A program made the position numbers and the translations under genes. A stretch of 64,000 nucleotides of DNA from Pseudomonas fluorescens. Its GTDB lineage: Bacteria > Pseudomonadota > Gammaproteobacteria > Pseudomonadales > Pseudomonadaceae. The DNA lies in assembly GCF_001902145.1 (NCBI RefSeq), contig NZ_MRST01000027.1, forward strand, positions 847,972 through 911,971, written 5' to 3'. Positions 41,612-50,616 of this stretch are shown here, one piece after another (positions within the stretch are counted from its first letter, which is position 1; the number at the start of each line of letters is the position of its first letter). The notes beneath the pieces are model-generated. The model searched no databases, was not told the DNA's origin, and was given only the letters and a program-made list of their open reading frames with translations.

Positions 41612-43015
41612 ATGAGCGACCAGATACCGGTACATAACGTTACCCCGCCTGCCAAAACCGTCGACCTCTACGCTTCGCGTGAGAAGATCTACACCCGCGC
41701 CTTCACTGGCTTGTTTCGCAACCTGCGCATGGTCGGCGGTGCCGCTCTGTTCCTGCTGTACTTCGGCACCGTGTGGCTGAACTGGGGCGGTCACCAGGCG
41801 GTGTGGTGGAACCTGCCGGAGCGTAAATTCTTTATTTTCGGCGCAACGTTCTGGCCCCAGGATTTCATCCTGCTCTCGGGCATTCTCATTGTGGCGGCAT
41901 TTGGCCTGTTCTTTATCACCGTATACGCCGGGCGCGTGTGGTGCGGCTATACCTGCCCGCAAAGCGTATGGACGTGGATCTTCATGTGGTGCGAAAAAGT
42001 CACCGAAGGCGACCGCAACCAACGCATCAAGCTCGACAAGGCGCCCATGGGCGCCAACAAGTTCCTGCGCAAGTTCAGCAAACACAGCCTGTGGCTGCTG
42101 ATCGGCTTTGCCACCGGCATCACCTTCGTCGGCTACTTCTCGCCGATTCGCGAACTGGTGTTCGAGTTCTTCACCGGTCAGGCCGATGGCTGGTCGTATT
42201 TCTGGGTGGGTTTCTTCACCCTCGCCACCTACGGCAACGCCGGCTGGCTACGCGAACAGGTGTGCATCTACATGTGCCCCTATGCGCGCTTCCAGAGCGT
42301 GATGTTCGACAAGGACACCTTGATCGTGTCCTATGACCCGCGCCGTGGCGAGGTGCGTGGCCCGCGTAAAAAGGGTACCGACTACAAGGCCCAGGGGCTG
42401 GGCGATTGCATCGACTGCACGATGTGCGTGCAGGTGTGCCCTACCGGTATCGATATCCGCGACGGGCTGCAAATCGAATGCATCGGCTGCGCCGCCTGTA
42501 TCGATGCCTGCGACAACATCATGGACAAGATGGAGTACCCACGCGGCCTGATCAGCTACACCACCGAACACAACCTGTCGGGGCAGAAAACCCATAAGCT
42601 GCGCCCGCGCCTGATCGGTTACGCCCTGGTATTGCTGGCGATGATCAGCCTGTTGGTGGCCGCCTTCTTCATGCGCTCGCTGGTAGGTTTCGACGTCAGC
42701 AAGGACCGCGTGCTGTATCGCGAGAACGCCGAAGGGCGCATCGAAAACGTCTACAGCCTGAAGATCATGAACAAAGACCAGCGCGACCACACCTACGTGC
42801 TCGACGCCGCTGGCCTGCCGGACCTCAAGCTGCAAGGCCGGCGCGAAATCAAAGTGGCCGCCGGCGATATCGTCAGCATGCCGGTGGAGTTGTCGAGTGC
42901 GCCGGAGCAGTTGCCGTCGAGCACCAACGAGGTGACCTTCATCCTCGAAGACGCCGATGACACCAGCGTCCATATTGAAGCCAAGAGCCGATTCATCGGC
43001 CCACAAGTCCGTTAA
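41612..43015 (+). CDS. ccoG: cbb3 oxidase accessory protein CcoG
   Basis: A 467-residue membrane iron-sulfur protein (RdxA/FixG family). Membrane helices include GAALFLLYFGTVWLNW, FILLSGILIVAAFGLFFITVY and the later LIGYALVLLAMISLLVAAFF. The ferredoxin-like part has CIDCTMCVQVCPTG and CIGCAACIDACD (two 4Fe-4S clusters), and WCGYTCPQSVW sits between helices. A C-terminal Ig-like domain follows. It is thought to reduce Cu(II) for oxidase assembly. The start is ATG at 41612 (MSDQIPVHNV), with another ATG one codon earlier. Confidence 0.93.
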   Translation: MSDQIPVHNVTPPAKTVDLYASREKIYTRAFTGLFRNLRMVGGAALFLLYFGTVWLNWGGHQAVWWNLPERKFFIFGATFWPQDFILLSGILIVAAFGLFFITVYAGRVWCGYTCPQSVWTWIFMWCEKVTEGDRNQRIKLDKAPMGANKFLRKFSKHSLWLLIGFATGITFVGYFSPIRELVFEFFTGQADGWSYFWVGFFTLATYGNAGWLREQVCIYMCPYARFQSVMFDKDTLIVSYDPRRGEVRGPRKKGTDYKAQGLGDCIDCTMCVQVCPTGIDIRDGLQIECIGCAACIDACDNIMDKMEYPRGLISYTTEHNLSGQKTHKLRPRLIGYALVLLAMISLLVAAFFMRSLVGFDVSKDRVLYRENAEGRIENVYSLKIMNKDQRDHTYVLDAAGLPDLKLQGRREIKVAAGDIVSMPVELSSAPEQLPSSTNEVTFILEDADDTSVHIEAKSRFIGPQVR

Positions 43016-43029
43016 CAGGGAACATACGC

Positions 43030-43569
43030 ATGCCCGCAACTACTGCCGCCAGCCCTTGGTACAAACACCTCTGGCCCTGGATCATCATCGCGATTCTGGC
43101 CTGCTCGGTGACCCTGACCTTGTCCATGGTGACCATCGCAGTGAACAACCCGGACAACCTGGTCAACGACAACTACTACGAGGCCGGCAAAGGCATCAAC
43201 CGCTCCCTGGACCGCGAACGCCTGGCCCAGACCCTGCAACTGCGCGGCAAGCTGCACCTGGACGAACTGACCGGCGAGGTCGAGCTGCAACTTACTGGCT
43301 ACAGCAATCCAAATACCCTGGAGCTGAACCTGATCTCCCCGACCCAGCCAGAGAAGGATCGCAAGATCAACCTCACCCGCAGCGACAGCGAGCCCGGCCG
43401 CTACATCGGCCAGGTCACCGACAAGGTCGAAGGCCGCCGTTTCGTTGAACTGCTTGGCGTGGAAGGCGGCAACACCTGGCGCCTGTTCGAAGAAGAAGAG
43501 GTCAGCCACGACAAGGACTTGCTGCTGGGTGACGAGCCGTTGCAGGGCGCCGAGGACCTGAGAAAATAA
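43030..43569 (+). CDS. ccoH: cbb3 oxidase assembly protein CcoH (FixH)
   Basis: A 179-residue protein with one N-terminal helix (WIIIAILACSVTLTLSMVTIAV) followed by NPDNLVNDNYYEAGKGINRSLDRE, the FixH signature, and a periplasmic beta-rich domain. It is needed to assemble cbb3 oxidase. It starts 14 bases after ccoG. A tail-to-tail REP pair follows before ccoI. Confidence 0.9.
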   Translation: MPATTAASPWYKHLWPWIIIAILACSVTLTLSMVTIAVNNPDNLVNDNYYEAGKGINRSLDRERLAQTLQLRGKLHLDELTGEVELQLTGYSNPNTLELNLISPTQPEKDRKINLTRSDSEPGRYIGQVTDKVEGRRFVELLGVEGGNTWRLFEEEEVSHDKDLLLGDEPLQGAEDLRK

Positions 43570-43586
43570 ACAGCCAGCGCTCCGCG

Positions 43587-43655
43587 CTTCGCGAGCAAGC
43601 CCGCTCCCACAAGGACACCGCGCCCCCCTGTGGGAGCGGGCTTGCCCGCGAAGAG
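43587..43655. repeat. REP pair, GAGCGGGCTTGC type
   Basis: TTCGCGAGCAAGCCCGCTCC and, after 28 bases, GTGGGAGCGGGCTTGCCCGC. The copies are arranged with their outer ends facing inward, unlike most pairs here. It lies inside the ccoH-ccoI gap. Confidence 0.85.
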
Positions 43656-43684
43656 GCCCTCTCAGCCACCAAAGACCTTGAACC

Positions 43685-46126
43685 ATGACCACCCCCTGCT
43701 ACCACTGCGCCCTACCCGTCCCCTCCGGCAGCCGGTTCACCGCCCAGATCCTAGGCGAACGCCGCGAACTCTGCTGCCCGGGCTGCCAGGCCGTGGCCGA
43801 GGCCATCGTGGCCGGCGGGCTGGAAAGCTACTACCAACACCGCAGCGAAGCCTCGGCCAACCCCGAGGCGCTGCCCGTGCAGTTGGTGGACGAACTGGCG
43901 CTGTACGACCGCGCCGATGTGCAAGAACCCTTTGTGCGCCATCAAGGCGACCTGGCCGAAACCACCCTGTTGATGGAAGGCATCAGTTGCGCCGCCTGCG
44001 GCTGGCTGATCGAAAAACACTTGCGCAGCCTGCCCGCCGTAGCCGAAGCGCGACTGAACCTGTCCAACCACCGCCTGCACGTGCGCTGGGCCGATGGGCA
44101 ATTGCCGTTGAGCCAACTGCTCAGCGAGCTGCGCCATATCGGTTACGCCGCCCATCCTTACCAGGCTGACCGCGCCGCCGAACAATTGGCCAGCGAGAAT
44201 CGCCTGGCCCTGCGACAGCTGGGGGTCGCCGGCTTGCTGTGGTTCCAGGCCATGATGGCAACCATGGCCACCTGGCCGGAATTCAATATCGACCTGAGCC
44301 CGGAATTGCACGTCATCCTGCGTTGGGTCGCGATGTTTCTCACCACGCCCATCGTGTTCTACAGCTGCGCGCCCTTCTTCAAAGGCGCCCTGCGTGACTT
44401 GCGCACACGCCACCTGACCATGGACGTGTCGGTGTCCCTGGCGATTGGCGGCGCTTACCTGGCCGGCATCTGGACCGCGATCACTGGCGTAGGCGAGTTG
44501 TATTTCGATGCCGTGGGCATGTTTGCCCTGTTCCTGCTGGCCGGGCGCTACCTTGAGCGCCGCGCCCGGGAACGCACCGCCGCAGCCACCGCCCAACTGG
44601 TCAACCTGTTGCCCGCCTCCTGCCTGCGCCTCAAGGACGATGGACAGAGCGAACGCATCCTGCTCAGCGAGTTGGCGCTGGGTGATCGGGTGCTGGTGCA
44701 TCCCGGTGCGGTGCTGCCGGCGGATGGGATGATTCTCGACGGCCAATCCAGCATCGATGAATCCCTGCTGACCGGCGAGTACCTGCCGCAACCTCGGCGC
44801 ACGGGTGACAGCGTCACGGCCGGCACGCTGAATGTCGAAGGCGCGCTGACCGTCCAAGTGCGCGCCCTGGGGCATGACACGCGCTTGTCCGCCATCGTGC
44901 GCCTGCTGGAGCGCGCCCAGGCCGAGAAGCCACGCCTGGCGCAAATCGCCGACCGCGCTGCGCAGTGGTTCTTGTTGTGCTCGCTGCTCGCCGCCGCACT
45001 GATCGGCCTGCTGTGGTGGGAGCTGGACCCATCCCGGGCGTTCTGGATTGTGCTGGCGATGCTGGTGGCGACCTGCCCGTGCGCCCTGTCCCTGGCCACG
45101 CCCACCGCGCTCACCGCCGCCACCGGCACCTTGCACAGTCTCGGGTTGCTGCTGACCCGCGGCCATGTGCTCGAGGGCCTGAACCAGATTGATACGGTGA
45201 TTTTCGACAAGACCGGCACCCTCACCGAAGGGCGCTTGGCGTTGCGCACCATTCGGCCCTTGAGAGCGCTGGACAGCGACCAATGCCTGGGCCTTGCCGC
45301 CGCCCTGGAGAACCGTTCCGAACACCCGATTGCCCGTGCCTTCGGCCGTGCGCCGCTGGCCGCCGATGAAGTGATGAGCACTCCAGGCCTGGGCCTGGAA
45401 GGTCGTGTGGGAGAACGTCTGTTGCGCATCGGCCAGCCGGGTTTTGTCTGTGAACTCAGTGGCTGCGCAATTCCCGCCTCACCGGACGAAGCCGGGCAAT
45501 GGCTGCTGCTGGGCGACCGCAGCGGGGCGCTGGCCTGGTTCGTACTTGACGACCGTCTGCGCAGCGACGCCCCCGCCTTGCTGGCCGCATGCAAGGCGCG
45601 GGGCTGGCGCACGCTGTTGCTCTCGGGGGACAGTTCGCCGATGGTGGCCAGTGTCGCCTCTGAGCTGGGTATCGACGAAGCCCATGGCAGCTTGCGCCCT
45701 GACGACAAGCTGCAGGTACTGCAAAACCTGCACAAGGAAGGTCGCAAAGTGCTGATGCTGGGCGATGGGGTCAATGATGTGCCGGTGTTGGCTGCTGCCG
45801 ATATCAGTGTGGCGATGGGCTCGGCCACGGACCTGGCGAAAACCAGCGCCGATGCGGTGCTGTTGTCCAACCGCCTGGATGCGCTGGTGCAAGCCTTCAG
45901 CCTCGCGCGGCGTACCCGCCGGGTGATCATCGAAAACCTGTTGTGGGCCGGGTTGTACAATGGCCTTATGCTGCCGTTTGCCGCCCTGGGTTGGATCACG
46001 CCGATCTGGGCGGCCATCGGCATGTCCATCAGTTCGTTGACCGTGGTACTCAACGCGTTGCGCCTGACTCGCCTGCCGAGCGCGCAAGCCCCGACCGCCC
46101 CAGCAACCCGCCCGCTGCCGGCCTGA
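43685..46126 (+). CDS. ccoI: Copper-exporting P1B-type ATPase CcoI (FixI/CopA2)
   Basis: An 813-residue heavy-metal ATPase. The N-terminus has CYHCALPVPSG and CCPGCQAV, a metal-binding pre-domain of FixI-type pumps, then an HMA domain with GISCAACGW. The membrane metal site is CPCALSLATP, the phosphorylation site DKTGTLTEG, the hinge MLGDGVNDVPVL, and TGEYLPQP the actuator. This class delivers copper to cbb3 oxidase rather than giving bulk copper tolerance. It lies downstream of ccoH and 22 bases before ccoS. Confidence 0.93.
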   Translation: MTTPCYHCALPVPSGSRFTAQILGERRELCCPGCQAVAEAIVAGGLESYYQHRSEASANPEALPVQLVDELALYDRADVQEPFVRHQGDLAETTLLMEGISCAACGWLIEKHLRSLPAVAEARLNLSNHRLHVRWADGQLPLSQLLSELRHIGYAAHPYQADRAAEQLASENRLALRQLGVAGLLWFQAMMATMATWPEFNIDLSPELHVILRWVAMFLTTPIVFYSCAPFFKGALRDLRTRHLTMDVSVSLAIGGAYLAGIWTAITGVGELYFDAVGMFALFLLAGRYLERRARERTAAATAQLVNLLPASCLRLKDDGQSERILLSELALGDRVLVHPGAVLPADGMILDGQSSIDESLLTGEYLPQPRRTGDSVTAGTLNVEGALTVQVRALGHDTRLSAIVRLLERAQAEKPRLAQIADRAAQWFLLCSLLAAALIGLLWWELDPSRAFWIVLAMLVATCPCALSLATPTALTAATGTLHSLGLLLTRGHVLEGLNQIDTVIFDKTGTLTEGRLALRTIRPLRALDSDQCLGLAAALENRSEHPIARAFGRAPLAADEVMSTPGLGLEGRVGERLLRIGQPGFVCELSGCAIPASPDEAGQWLLLGDRSGALAWFVLDDRLRSDAPALLAACKARGWRTLLLSGDSSPMVASVASELGIDEAHGSLRPDDKLQVLQNLHKEGRKVLMLGDGVNDVPVLAAADISVAMGSATDLAKTSADAVLLSNRLDALVQAFSLARRTRRVIIENLLWAGLYNGLMLPFAALGWITPIWAAIGMSISSLTVVLNALRLTRLPSAQAPTAPATRPLPA

Positions 46127-46148
46127 GCCGCGTGGGCATGGAGTACAG

Positions 46149-46361
46149 ATGCCAGCTCTCTATGTGATGATTCCGGCGGCACTGCTGTTAGTAGGTGTGG
46201 CCATCTACATCTTCTTCTGGGCCGTGGACAGCGGCCAGTACGAAGACCTCGATGGCCCGGCCCACAGCGTGCTGTTCGACGACCAGGACCCGAACCACCT
46301 GGCCGCCATCGACGAAGCCAACAGCCCCGAGCAACCGCCCAAAGAGCCCCCTCATGCTTGA
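46149..46361 (+). CDS. ccoS: cbb3 oxidase assembly protein CcoS
   Basis: A 70-residue single-helix protein (LYVMIPAALLLVGVAIYIFFWAVDSGQYEDLDGPA); the FFWAVDSGQYEDLDGPA stretch is the CcoS/FixS signature. It is needed to insert heme and copper into CcoN. It has GGAG before the ATG and overlaps the next gene by 8 bases. Confidence 0.92.
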   Translation: MPALYVMIPAALLLVGVAIYIFFWAVDSGQYEDLDGPAHSVLFDDQDPNHLAAIDEANSPEQPPKEPPHA

Positions 46362-47037
46362 GCTGGTGCCCTTGCTGGTCTCGGCGCTGATCCTCGGCCT
46401 GCTCGGTGGCGGCCACTGCCTGGGCATGTGCGGCGGATTGATGGGCGCGCTGACCCTGGCGATCCCCAAGGAACAACGCAGCCGCCGTTTTCGCCTGCTG
46501 CTGGCGTACAACCTGGGGCGCATCCTCAGCTATGCCACCGCTGGTTTATTGATCGGCCTGGCCGGCTGGGCGGTGGCCAACAGCCCGGCGGCGATGTTCA
46601 TGCGTGTGCTCGCCGGCCTGCTGTTGATCTGCATGGGCCTGTACCTGGCCGGCTGGTGGAGCGGCCTCACCCGTATCGAAAGCCTGGGGCGTGGCCTGTG
46701 GCGGCATATCCAGCCGGTGGCCAACCGTTTGTTGCCGGTGTCCAGCCTGCCCCGCGCCTTGCTGCTGGGTGCGCTGTGGGGCTGGTTGCCGTGCGGGCTC
46801 GTCTACAGCACCCTGCTATGGGCGGCGAGCCAGGGCAATGCGCTGGACAGCGCCTTGCTGATGCTGGCGTTCGGGCTGGGCACCTGGCCGGTGCTGCTGG
46901 CCACCGGGCTGGCCGCCGAACGCGTGACTGCGTTATTGCGCAAACGCAGCGTGCGTGTGGCCGGCGGCCTGTTGGTGATGATCTTCGGTATCTGGACTCT
47001 GCCGGGCCCGCATCAGCACTGGCTAATGGGTCATTGA
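46354..47037 (+). CDS. TauE/SafE-like membrane protein linked to cbb3 assembly
   Basis: A 227-residue membrane protein with six or seven helices (PLLVSALILGLLGGGHCLGMCGGLMGALTLAI first). The GHCLGMCGG motif, with paired Cys and His in the first helix, is conserved in the COG2836/sulfite-exporter TauE/SafE-like group and resembles metal-binding motifs in copper-handling proteins. The position after ccoS, with an 8-base overlap, points to a role in oxidase biogenesis rather than sulfite export. The exact role is not established. ATG at 46354. Confidence 0.85.
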   Translation: MLELVPLLVSALILGLLGGGHCLGMCGGLMGALTLAIPKEQRSRRFRLLLAYNLGRILSYATAGLLIGLAGWAVANSPAAMFMRVLAGLLLICMGLYLAGWWSGLTRIESLGRGLWRHIQPVANRLLPVSSLPRALLLGALWGWLPCGLVYSTLLWAASQGNALDSALLMLAFGLGTWPVLLATGLAAERVTALLRKRSVRVAGGLLVMIFGIWTLPGPHQHWLMGH

Positions 47038-47066
47038 AAGCCCCTGTGGCATAGCGCCGCCCCCCG

Positions 47067-47080
47067 TTGATGCAAATCAA
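47067..47080. promoter_or_regulatory. Perfect Anr/FNR box upstream of hemN
   Basis: TTGAT-GCAA-ATCAA matches TTGAT-N4-ATCAA exactly and lies 61 bases before the hemN ATG, a position suited to activation at an oxygen-regulated promoter. Confidence 0.9.
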
Positions 47081-47140
47081 GATGGCTGCACCGCCCTGCC
47101 CCTAGACTCGGCCCACTAGCCAATCCGGGGGACCGCCCGC

Positions 47141-48523
47141 ATGCTCGACGCCATTCGTTGGGACACAGATCTGATTCACCGCTACGACTTGGCGGGGCCG
47201 CGCTACACGTCCTACCCCACCGCCGTCCAATTGGACAGCCAGGTCGGCACCTTCGACCTGCTCCACGCCCTGCGCGAAAGCCGCAAGGCCGTACGGCCAC
47301 TGTCGCTGTACGTGCACGTCCCCTTCTGCGCCAACATTTGCTACTACTGCGCCTGCAACAAGGTGATCACCAAGGACCGGGGGCGCGCCCAGGCCTACCT
47401 GCAGCGCCTGGAGCAGGAGATCCAATTGGTGGCCTGCCACCTCGACCCGCAGCAACCCGTGGAACAGTTGCATTTCGGCGGTGGTACGCCAACGTTTCTC
47501 AGCCACGATGAACTGCGCCAGGTGATGAAATGCCTGCGCCAGCATTTCAATTTGCTGGATGACGACTCGGGCGACTACGGCATCGAAATCGACCCGCGCG
47601 AAGCCGACTGGGCCACCATGGGCCTGTTGCGCGAGCTGGGCTTCAACCGCGTCAGCATCGGCCTGCAAGACCTTGACCCCGAGGTGCAACGGGCGGTCAA
47701 TCGCCTGCAAAGCCTGGAGGAAACCCGCGCCGTGATCGATGCAGCGCGCACCTTGCAATTTCGCTCGATCAATATCGACCTGATCTACGGCCTGCCCAAG
47801 CAGTCGCCGTTGAACTTTGCGCGCACCGTGGAGGAAGTCATCCGCTTGCAGCCGGACCGCCTGTCGGTGTTCAACTACGCGCACCTGCCGGAACGCTTCA
47901 TGCCCCAACGGCGGATCAACACCGACGACCTGCCCTCGCCGGCAGAAAAACTACTGATGCTGCAAACCACCATCGAACAACTGACCCAGGCCGGTTACCG
48001 CTACATCGGCATGGACCACTTTGCCCTGCCGGACGACGAACTGGCGGTGGCCCAGGAAGAAGGCAAGCTGCAGCGCAACTTCCAGGGTTACACCACCCAC
48101 GGGCACTGCGACCTGATTGGGCTGGGGGTGTCGGCGATCAGCCAGATCGGCGACCTGTATTGCCAGAACAGCAGTGACCTGAACCAGTATCAAAACGCCT
48201 TGGCGGGCGCACAACTGGCGACCAGCCGTGGTTTGGTCTGCACCACGGACGATCGCCTGCGACGGGAGGTGATCCAGCAACTGATCTGCAATTTCAGCCT
48301 GAGCTTCGAGGCGATCGAACAGGCCTACAACATCGATTTTCGCGGCTACTTTGCCGAGCTATGGCCGCAGCTGGAGACGATGGCCACCGACGGCCTGATC
48401 GAGTTGGACGCCCAGGGCATTCGTGTACTGCCGGCCGGGCGCTTGCTGGTGCGCTCAGTGTGCATGGTGTTCGATGCCTACCTGGAGCACCAGAACAGGC
48501 AACGATTTTCCCGGGTCATCTAA
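47141..48523 (+). CDS. hemN: Oxygen-independent coproporphyrinogen III oxidase
   Basis: A 460-residue radical SAM enzyme. The 4Fe-4S site is CANICYYCAC (C-x3-C-x2-C, about residue 62) after YVHVPF; FGGGTPTFLS and IEIDPREADW follow. It converts coproporphyrinogen III to protoporphyrinogen IX without oxygen, which supplies heme when the cbb3 oxidases are most needed. A perfect Anr box lies upstream. It is convergent with the 48531 gene, with 7 bases between stops. Confidence 0.95.
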   Translation: MLDAIRWDTDLIHRYDLAGPRYTSYPTAVQLDSQVGTFDLLHALRESRKAVRPLSLYVHVPFCANICYYCACNKVITKDRGRAQAYLQRLEQEIQLVACHLDPQQPVEQLHFGGGTPTFLSHDELRQVMKCLRQHFNLLDDDSGDYGIEIDPREADWATMGLLRELGFNRVSIGLQDLDPEVQRAVNRLQSLEETRAVIDAARTLQFRSINIDLIYGLPKQSPLNFARTVEEVIRLQPDRLSVFNYAHLPERFMPQRRINTDDLPSPAEKLLMLQTTIEQLTQAGYRYIGMDHFALPDDELAVAQEEGKLQRNFQGYTTHGHCDLIGLGVSAISQIGDLYCQNSSDLNQYQNALAGAQLATSRGLVCTTDDRLRREVIQQLICNFSLSFEAIEQAYNIDFRGYFAELWPQLETMATDGLIELDAQGIRVLPAGRLLVRSVCMVFDAYLEHQNRQRFSRVI

Positions 48524-48530
48524 AATGCAC

Positions 48531-48992
48531 TTACTTCATGGCCAGGGTCGCGGCCTTGGCTGCATCACCGGCACTCATGTCTTTCATCGCCTTGGTCAGA
48601 GACGCCTGGGCGCTGGTCAAGCTGGCTTGCAGCGCACTCAAGGCCGATTGCAGCCCGGAAAGCCGGGCCCGAGCCTGTTCAGGGCTGAGGTTCGTGTCAG
48701 CCATTACGGCAGCCATCTCGGCTTGTTTCTCGGCAATCTGCTTTTTGATCTCACGAATCATCTTGAGCAAATTCTTGACGTTTTCCGCCAGGCCGCTTTC
48801 GTCGATATCACTGTTTGAGGTTTTCTCTGCCGCAGCAGCTTTCATCGCAGCGCCGGAAATGGTCACCGAAACGGCGGGCTTGGCTTCATCCGTCGTCGGG
48901 ATAGCGTCAACATCGGAGTCAGCAGACTTCTTGGTTTCGGGCAGTGCCTGGATCTGAGTACGCGAAGCGAGTTGAGTGCTGAGGGCTAACAT
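48531..48992 (-). CDS. Conserved-looking coiled-coil protein, unknown function
   Basis: A 153-residue protein without a signal peptide. The first 60 residues are flexible and Ser/Thr/Asp-rich (LPETKKSADSDVDAIPTTDEAKPAVSVTISGAAM). The second half is a long helical, probably coiled-coil stretch (NLLKMIREIKKQIAEKQAEMAAV and LSGLQSALSALQASLTSAQAS). A VTISGAA element as in some FlxA-like or secreted coiled-coil proteins is present. An inverted repeat lies 23 bases upstream. I do not assign a function. Confidence 0.7.
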   Translation of the reverse strand: MLALSTQLASRTQIQALPETKKSADSDVDAIPTTDEAKPAVSVTISGAAMKAAAAEKTSNSDIDESGLAENVKNLLKMIREIKKQIAEKQAEMAAVMADTNLSPEQARARLSGLQSALSALQASLTSAQASLTKAMKDMSAGDAAKAATLAMK

Positions 48993-49014
48993 GGTTTGAG
49001 CCGCCGTATTTGTA

Positions 49015-49035
49015 GTCGATAGCAGTACTATCGAC
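49015..49035. repeat. Inverted repeat upstream of the coiled-coil gene
   Basis: GTCGATAG (49015-49022) and CTATCGAC (49028-49035) pair perfectly over CAGTA. It could be an operator for the minus-strand gene or part of the anr upstream region. Confidence 0.45.
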
Positions 49036-49147
49036 GGTTTTAGCCAAATCTTTAGATACCGGTAGGTTTTTTGTACACGCTGGCCTCCGCGCCCCTCAGT
49101 GCGTTACCCTTACGTCTTATGTGTGTTTTCCCACAAGGATTTAAGAA

Positions 49148-49882
49148 ATGTCCGAGCCAGTCAAACTGCGCGCTCACAGCCAGGCCCATTGCAAGGATTG
49201 CAGCCTGGCCCCCCTCTGCCTGCCACTTTCGTTGAATCTGGAAGACATGGATGCGCTGGACGACATCGTCAAACGCGGTCGCCCGCTGAAAAAAGGCGAG
49301 TTTCTGTTTCGCCAGGGCGACAAGTTTGATTCCGTCTATGCAGTACGTTCGGGCGCGTTGAAAACCTTCAGCCTCAGCGACGGCGGCGAAGAGCAAATCA
49401 CCGGCTTCCACCTGCCCAGCGAACTGGTCGGGTTGTCGGGGATGGACACCGAGATTCATCCCGTGTCGGCCCAGGCACTGGAGACGACGTCGGTGTGCGA
49501 AATTCCTTTCGAGCGCCTGGACGAATTGGCCCTGCAGTTGCCACAGTTGCGCCGCCAACTGATGCGCGTGATGAGCCGCGAGATTCGTGACGATCAACAA
49601 ATGATGCTGCTGCTGTCGAAGAAAACCGCCGACGAGCGCATCGCGACGTTCCTGGTCAACCTGTCGGCGCGCTTCCGGGCCCGTGGCTTCTCGGCCAACC
49701 AGTTCCGCCTGAGCATGTCGCGCAACGAGATCGGTAATTACCTGGGCCTGGCAGTGGAGACCGTGTCACGCGTGTTTACCCGTTTTCAGCAAAACCAGCT
49801 GATTGCCGCCGAGGGCAAAGAAGTGCACATCCTCGACCCGATCCAGCTGTGTGCATTGGCGGGCGGTTCCCTGGAGATCTGA
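49148..49882 (+). CDS. anr: Oxygen-sensing transcriptional regulator Anr
   Basis: A 244-residue FNR-family activator. The N-terminal Cys cluster HCKDCSLAPLC plus Cys in TTSVCEIPF supply the four ligands of the oxygen-labile 4Fe-4S cluster. The cyclic-nucleotide-like fold (GEFLFRQGDKFDSVYAVRSGALKTF) and the C-terminal helix-turn-helix (SMSRNEIGNYLGLAVETVSRVFTRFQ) are intact; ETVSR is the recognition helix for TTGAT. It should activate hemN and the oxidase genes at low oxygen. AAGGATTTAAGAA precedes the ATG. Confidence 0.96.
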   Translation: MSEPVKLRAHSQAHCKDCSLAPLCLPLSLNLEDMDALDDIVKRGRPLKKGEFLFRQGDKFDSVYAVRSGALKTFSLSDGGEEQITGFHLPSELVGLSGMDTEIHPVSAQALETTSVCEIPFERLDELALQLPQLRRQLMRVMSREIRDDQQMMLLLSKKTADERIATFLVNLSARFRARGFSANQFRLSMSRNEIGNYLGLAVETVSRVFTRFQQNQLIAAEGKEVHILDPIQLCALAGGSLEI

Positions 49883-49888
49883 TCCAGG

Positions 49889-49918
49889 CTGCGGCCGCGC
49901 CAATCGGCGAGGCCGCAG
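49889..49918 (+). terminator. Hairpin between anr and apt
   Basis: CTGCGGCC (49889-49896) pairs with GGCCGCAG (49911-49918). No T-run follows, so it may be a pause or RNA-stability hairpin rather than a full terminator. Confidence 0.4.
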
Positions 49919-49958
49919 GTATACTTCGAGTCCGTTTTCCGCTCTGGACTCCTCGACG

Positions 49959-50507
49959 ATGACTTTTGATTCGTTCGACATCAAATCCCTGATTCGCCCA
50001 GTCATCGACTTCCCCAAGCCGGGTGTGATCTTTCGTGATATCACGCCGCTGTTCCAATCGCCCCGCGCCCTGCGCCTGGTGGCCGACAGCTTTGCCCAAC
50101 GCTATGTCGAAGCCGATTTCACCCATATCGGTGCGATGGATGCCCGTGGTTTCCTGATCGGCTCGATCATCGCCTACCAGCTCAACAAGCCGCTCATCCT
50201 GTTTCGCAAGCAAGGCAAGCTGCCGGCGGACGTGCTGGCCGAGGGTTACCAGACCGAGTACGGCGAAGCCTTCCTGGAAGTGCACGCCGACAGCTTGTGC
50301 GAAGGCGATTGCGTGCTGATGTTCGATGACCTGATCGCCACCGGCGGCACCCTGATTGCGGCGGCGAACCTGGTGCGGCGCATGGGGGCAAAGATCTTTG
50401 AAGCCGCGGCGATTATTGATTTGCCAGAACTGGGTGGCTCGCAGCGGTTGGCAGACATGGGAATTCCGACGTTTTGCCTGACGCAGTTTGGGCTGACCGA
50501 GAGATAA
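49959..50507 (+). CDS. apt: Adenine phosphoribosyltransferase
   Basis: A 182-residue enzyme that salvages adenine to AMP with PRPP. The PRPP-binding motif is VLMFDDLIATGGTL (about 122-135), preceded by GAMDARGFLIGSIIAYQL and FRKQGKLP. The ATG at 49959 gives MTFDSFDIKSLIRPVIDFPKPG, the normal family start; in-frame codons upstream overlap anr in another frame. It lies 76 bases after anr, as in P. aeruginosa. Confidence 0.95.
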   Translation: MTFDSFDIKSLIRPVIDFPKPGVIFRDITPLFQSPRALRLVADSFAQRYVEADFTHIGAMDARGFLIGSIIAYQLNKPLILFRKQGKLPADVLAEGYQTEYGEAFLEVHADSLCEGDCVLMFDDLIATGGTLIAAANLVRRMGAKIFEAAAIIDLPELGGSQRLADMGIPTFCLTQFGLTER

Positions 50508-50526
50508 GCTTCGTCAGTACTGACGC

Positions 50527-50594
50527 CTTCGCGGGCAAGCCCGGCTCCCACCTTGGAACGCATTCCCCTGTGGGAGCCGGGCTTGCCCGCGATG
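50527..50594. repeat. REP pair, GAGCCGGGCTTGCCCGC type
   Basis: TTCGCGGGCAAGCCCGGCTC and, inverted, GTGGGAGCCGGGCTTGCCCG. The extra C in GCCGGG marks a third subtype. It lies between apt and the acyl-CoA dehydrogenase gene. Confidence 0.85.
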
Positions 50595-50616
50595 AGGCCC
50601 GAAAGAACACCCCGGT

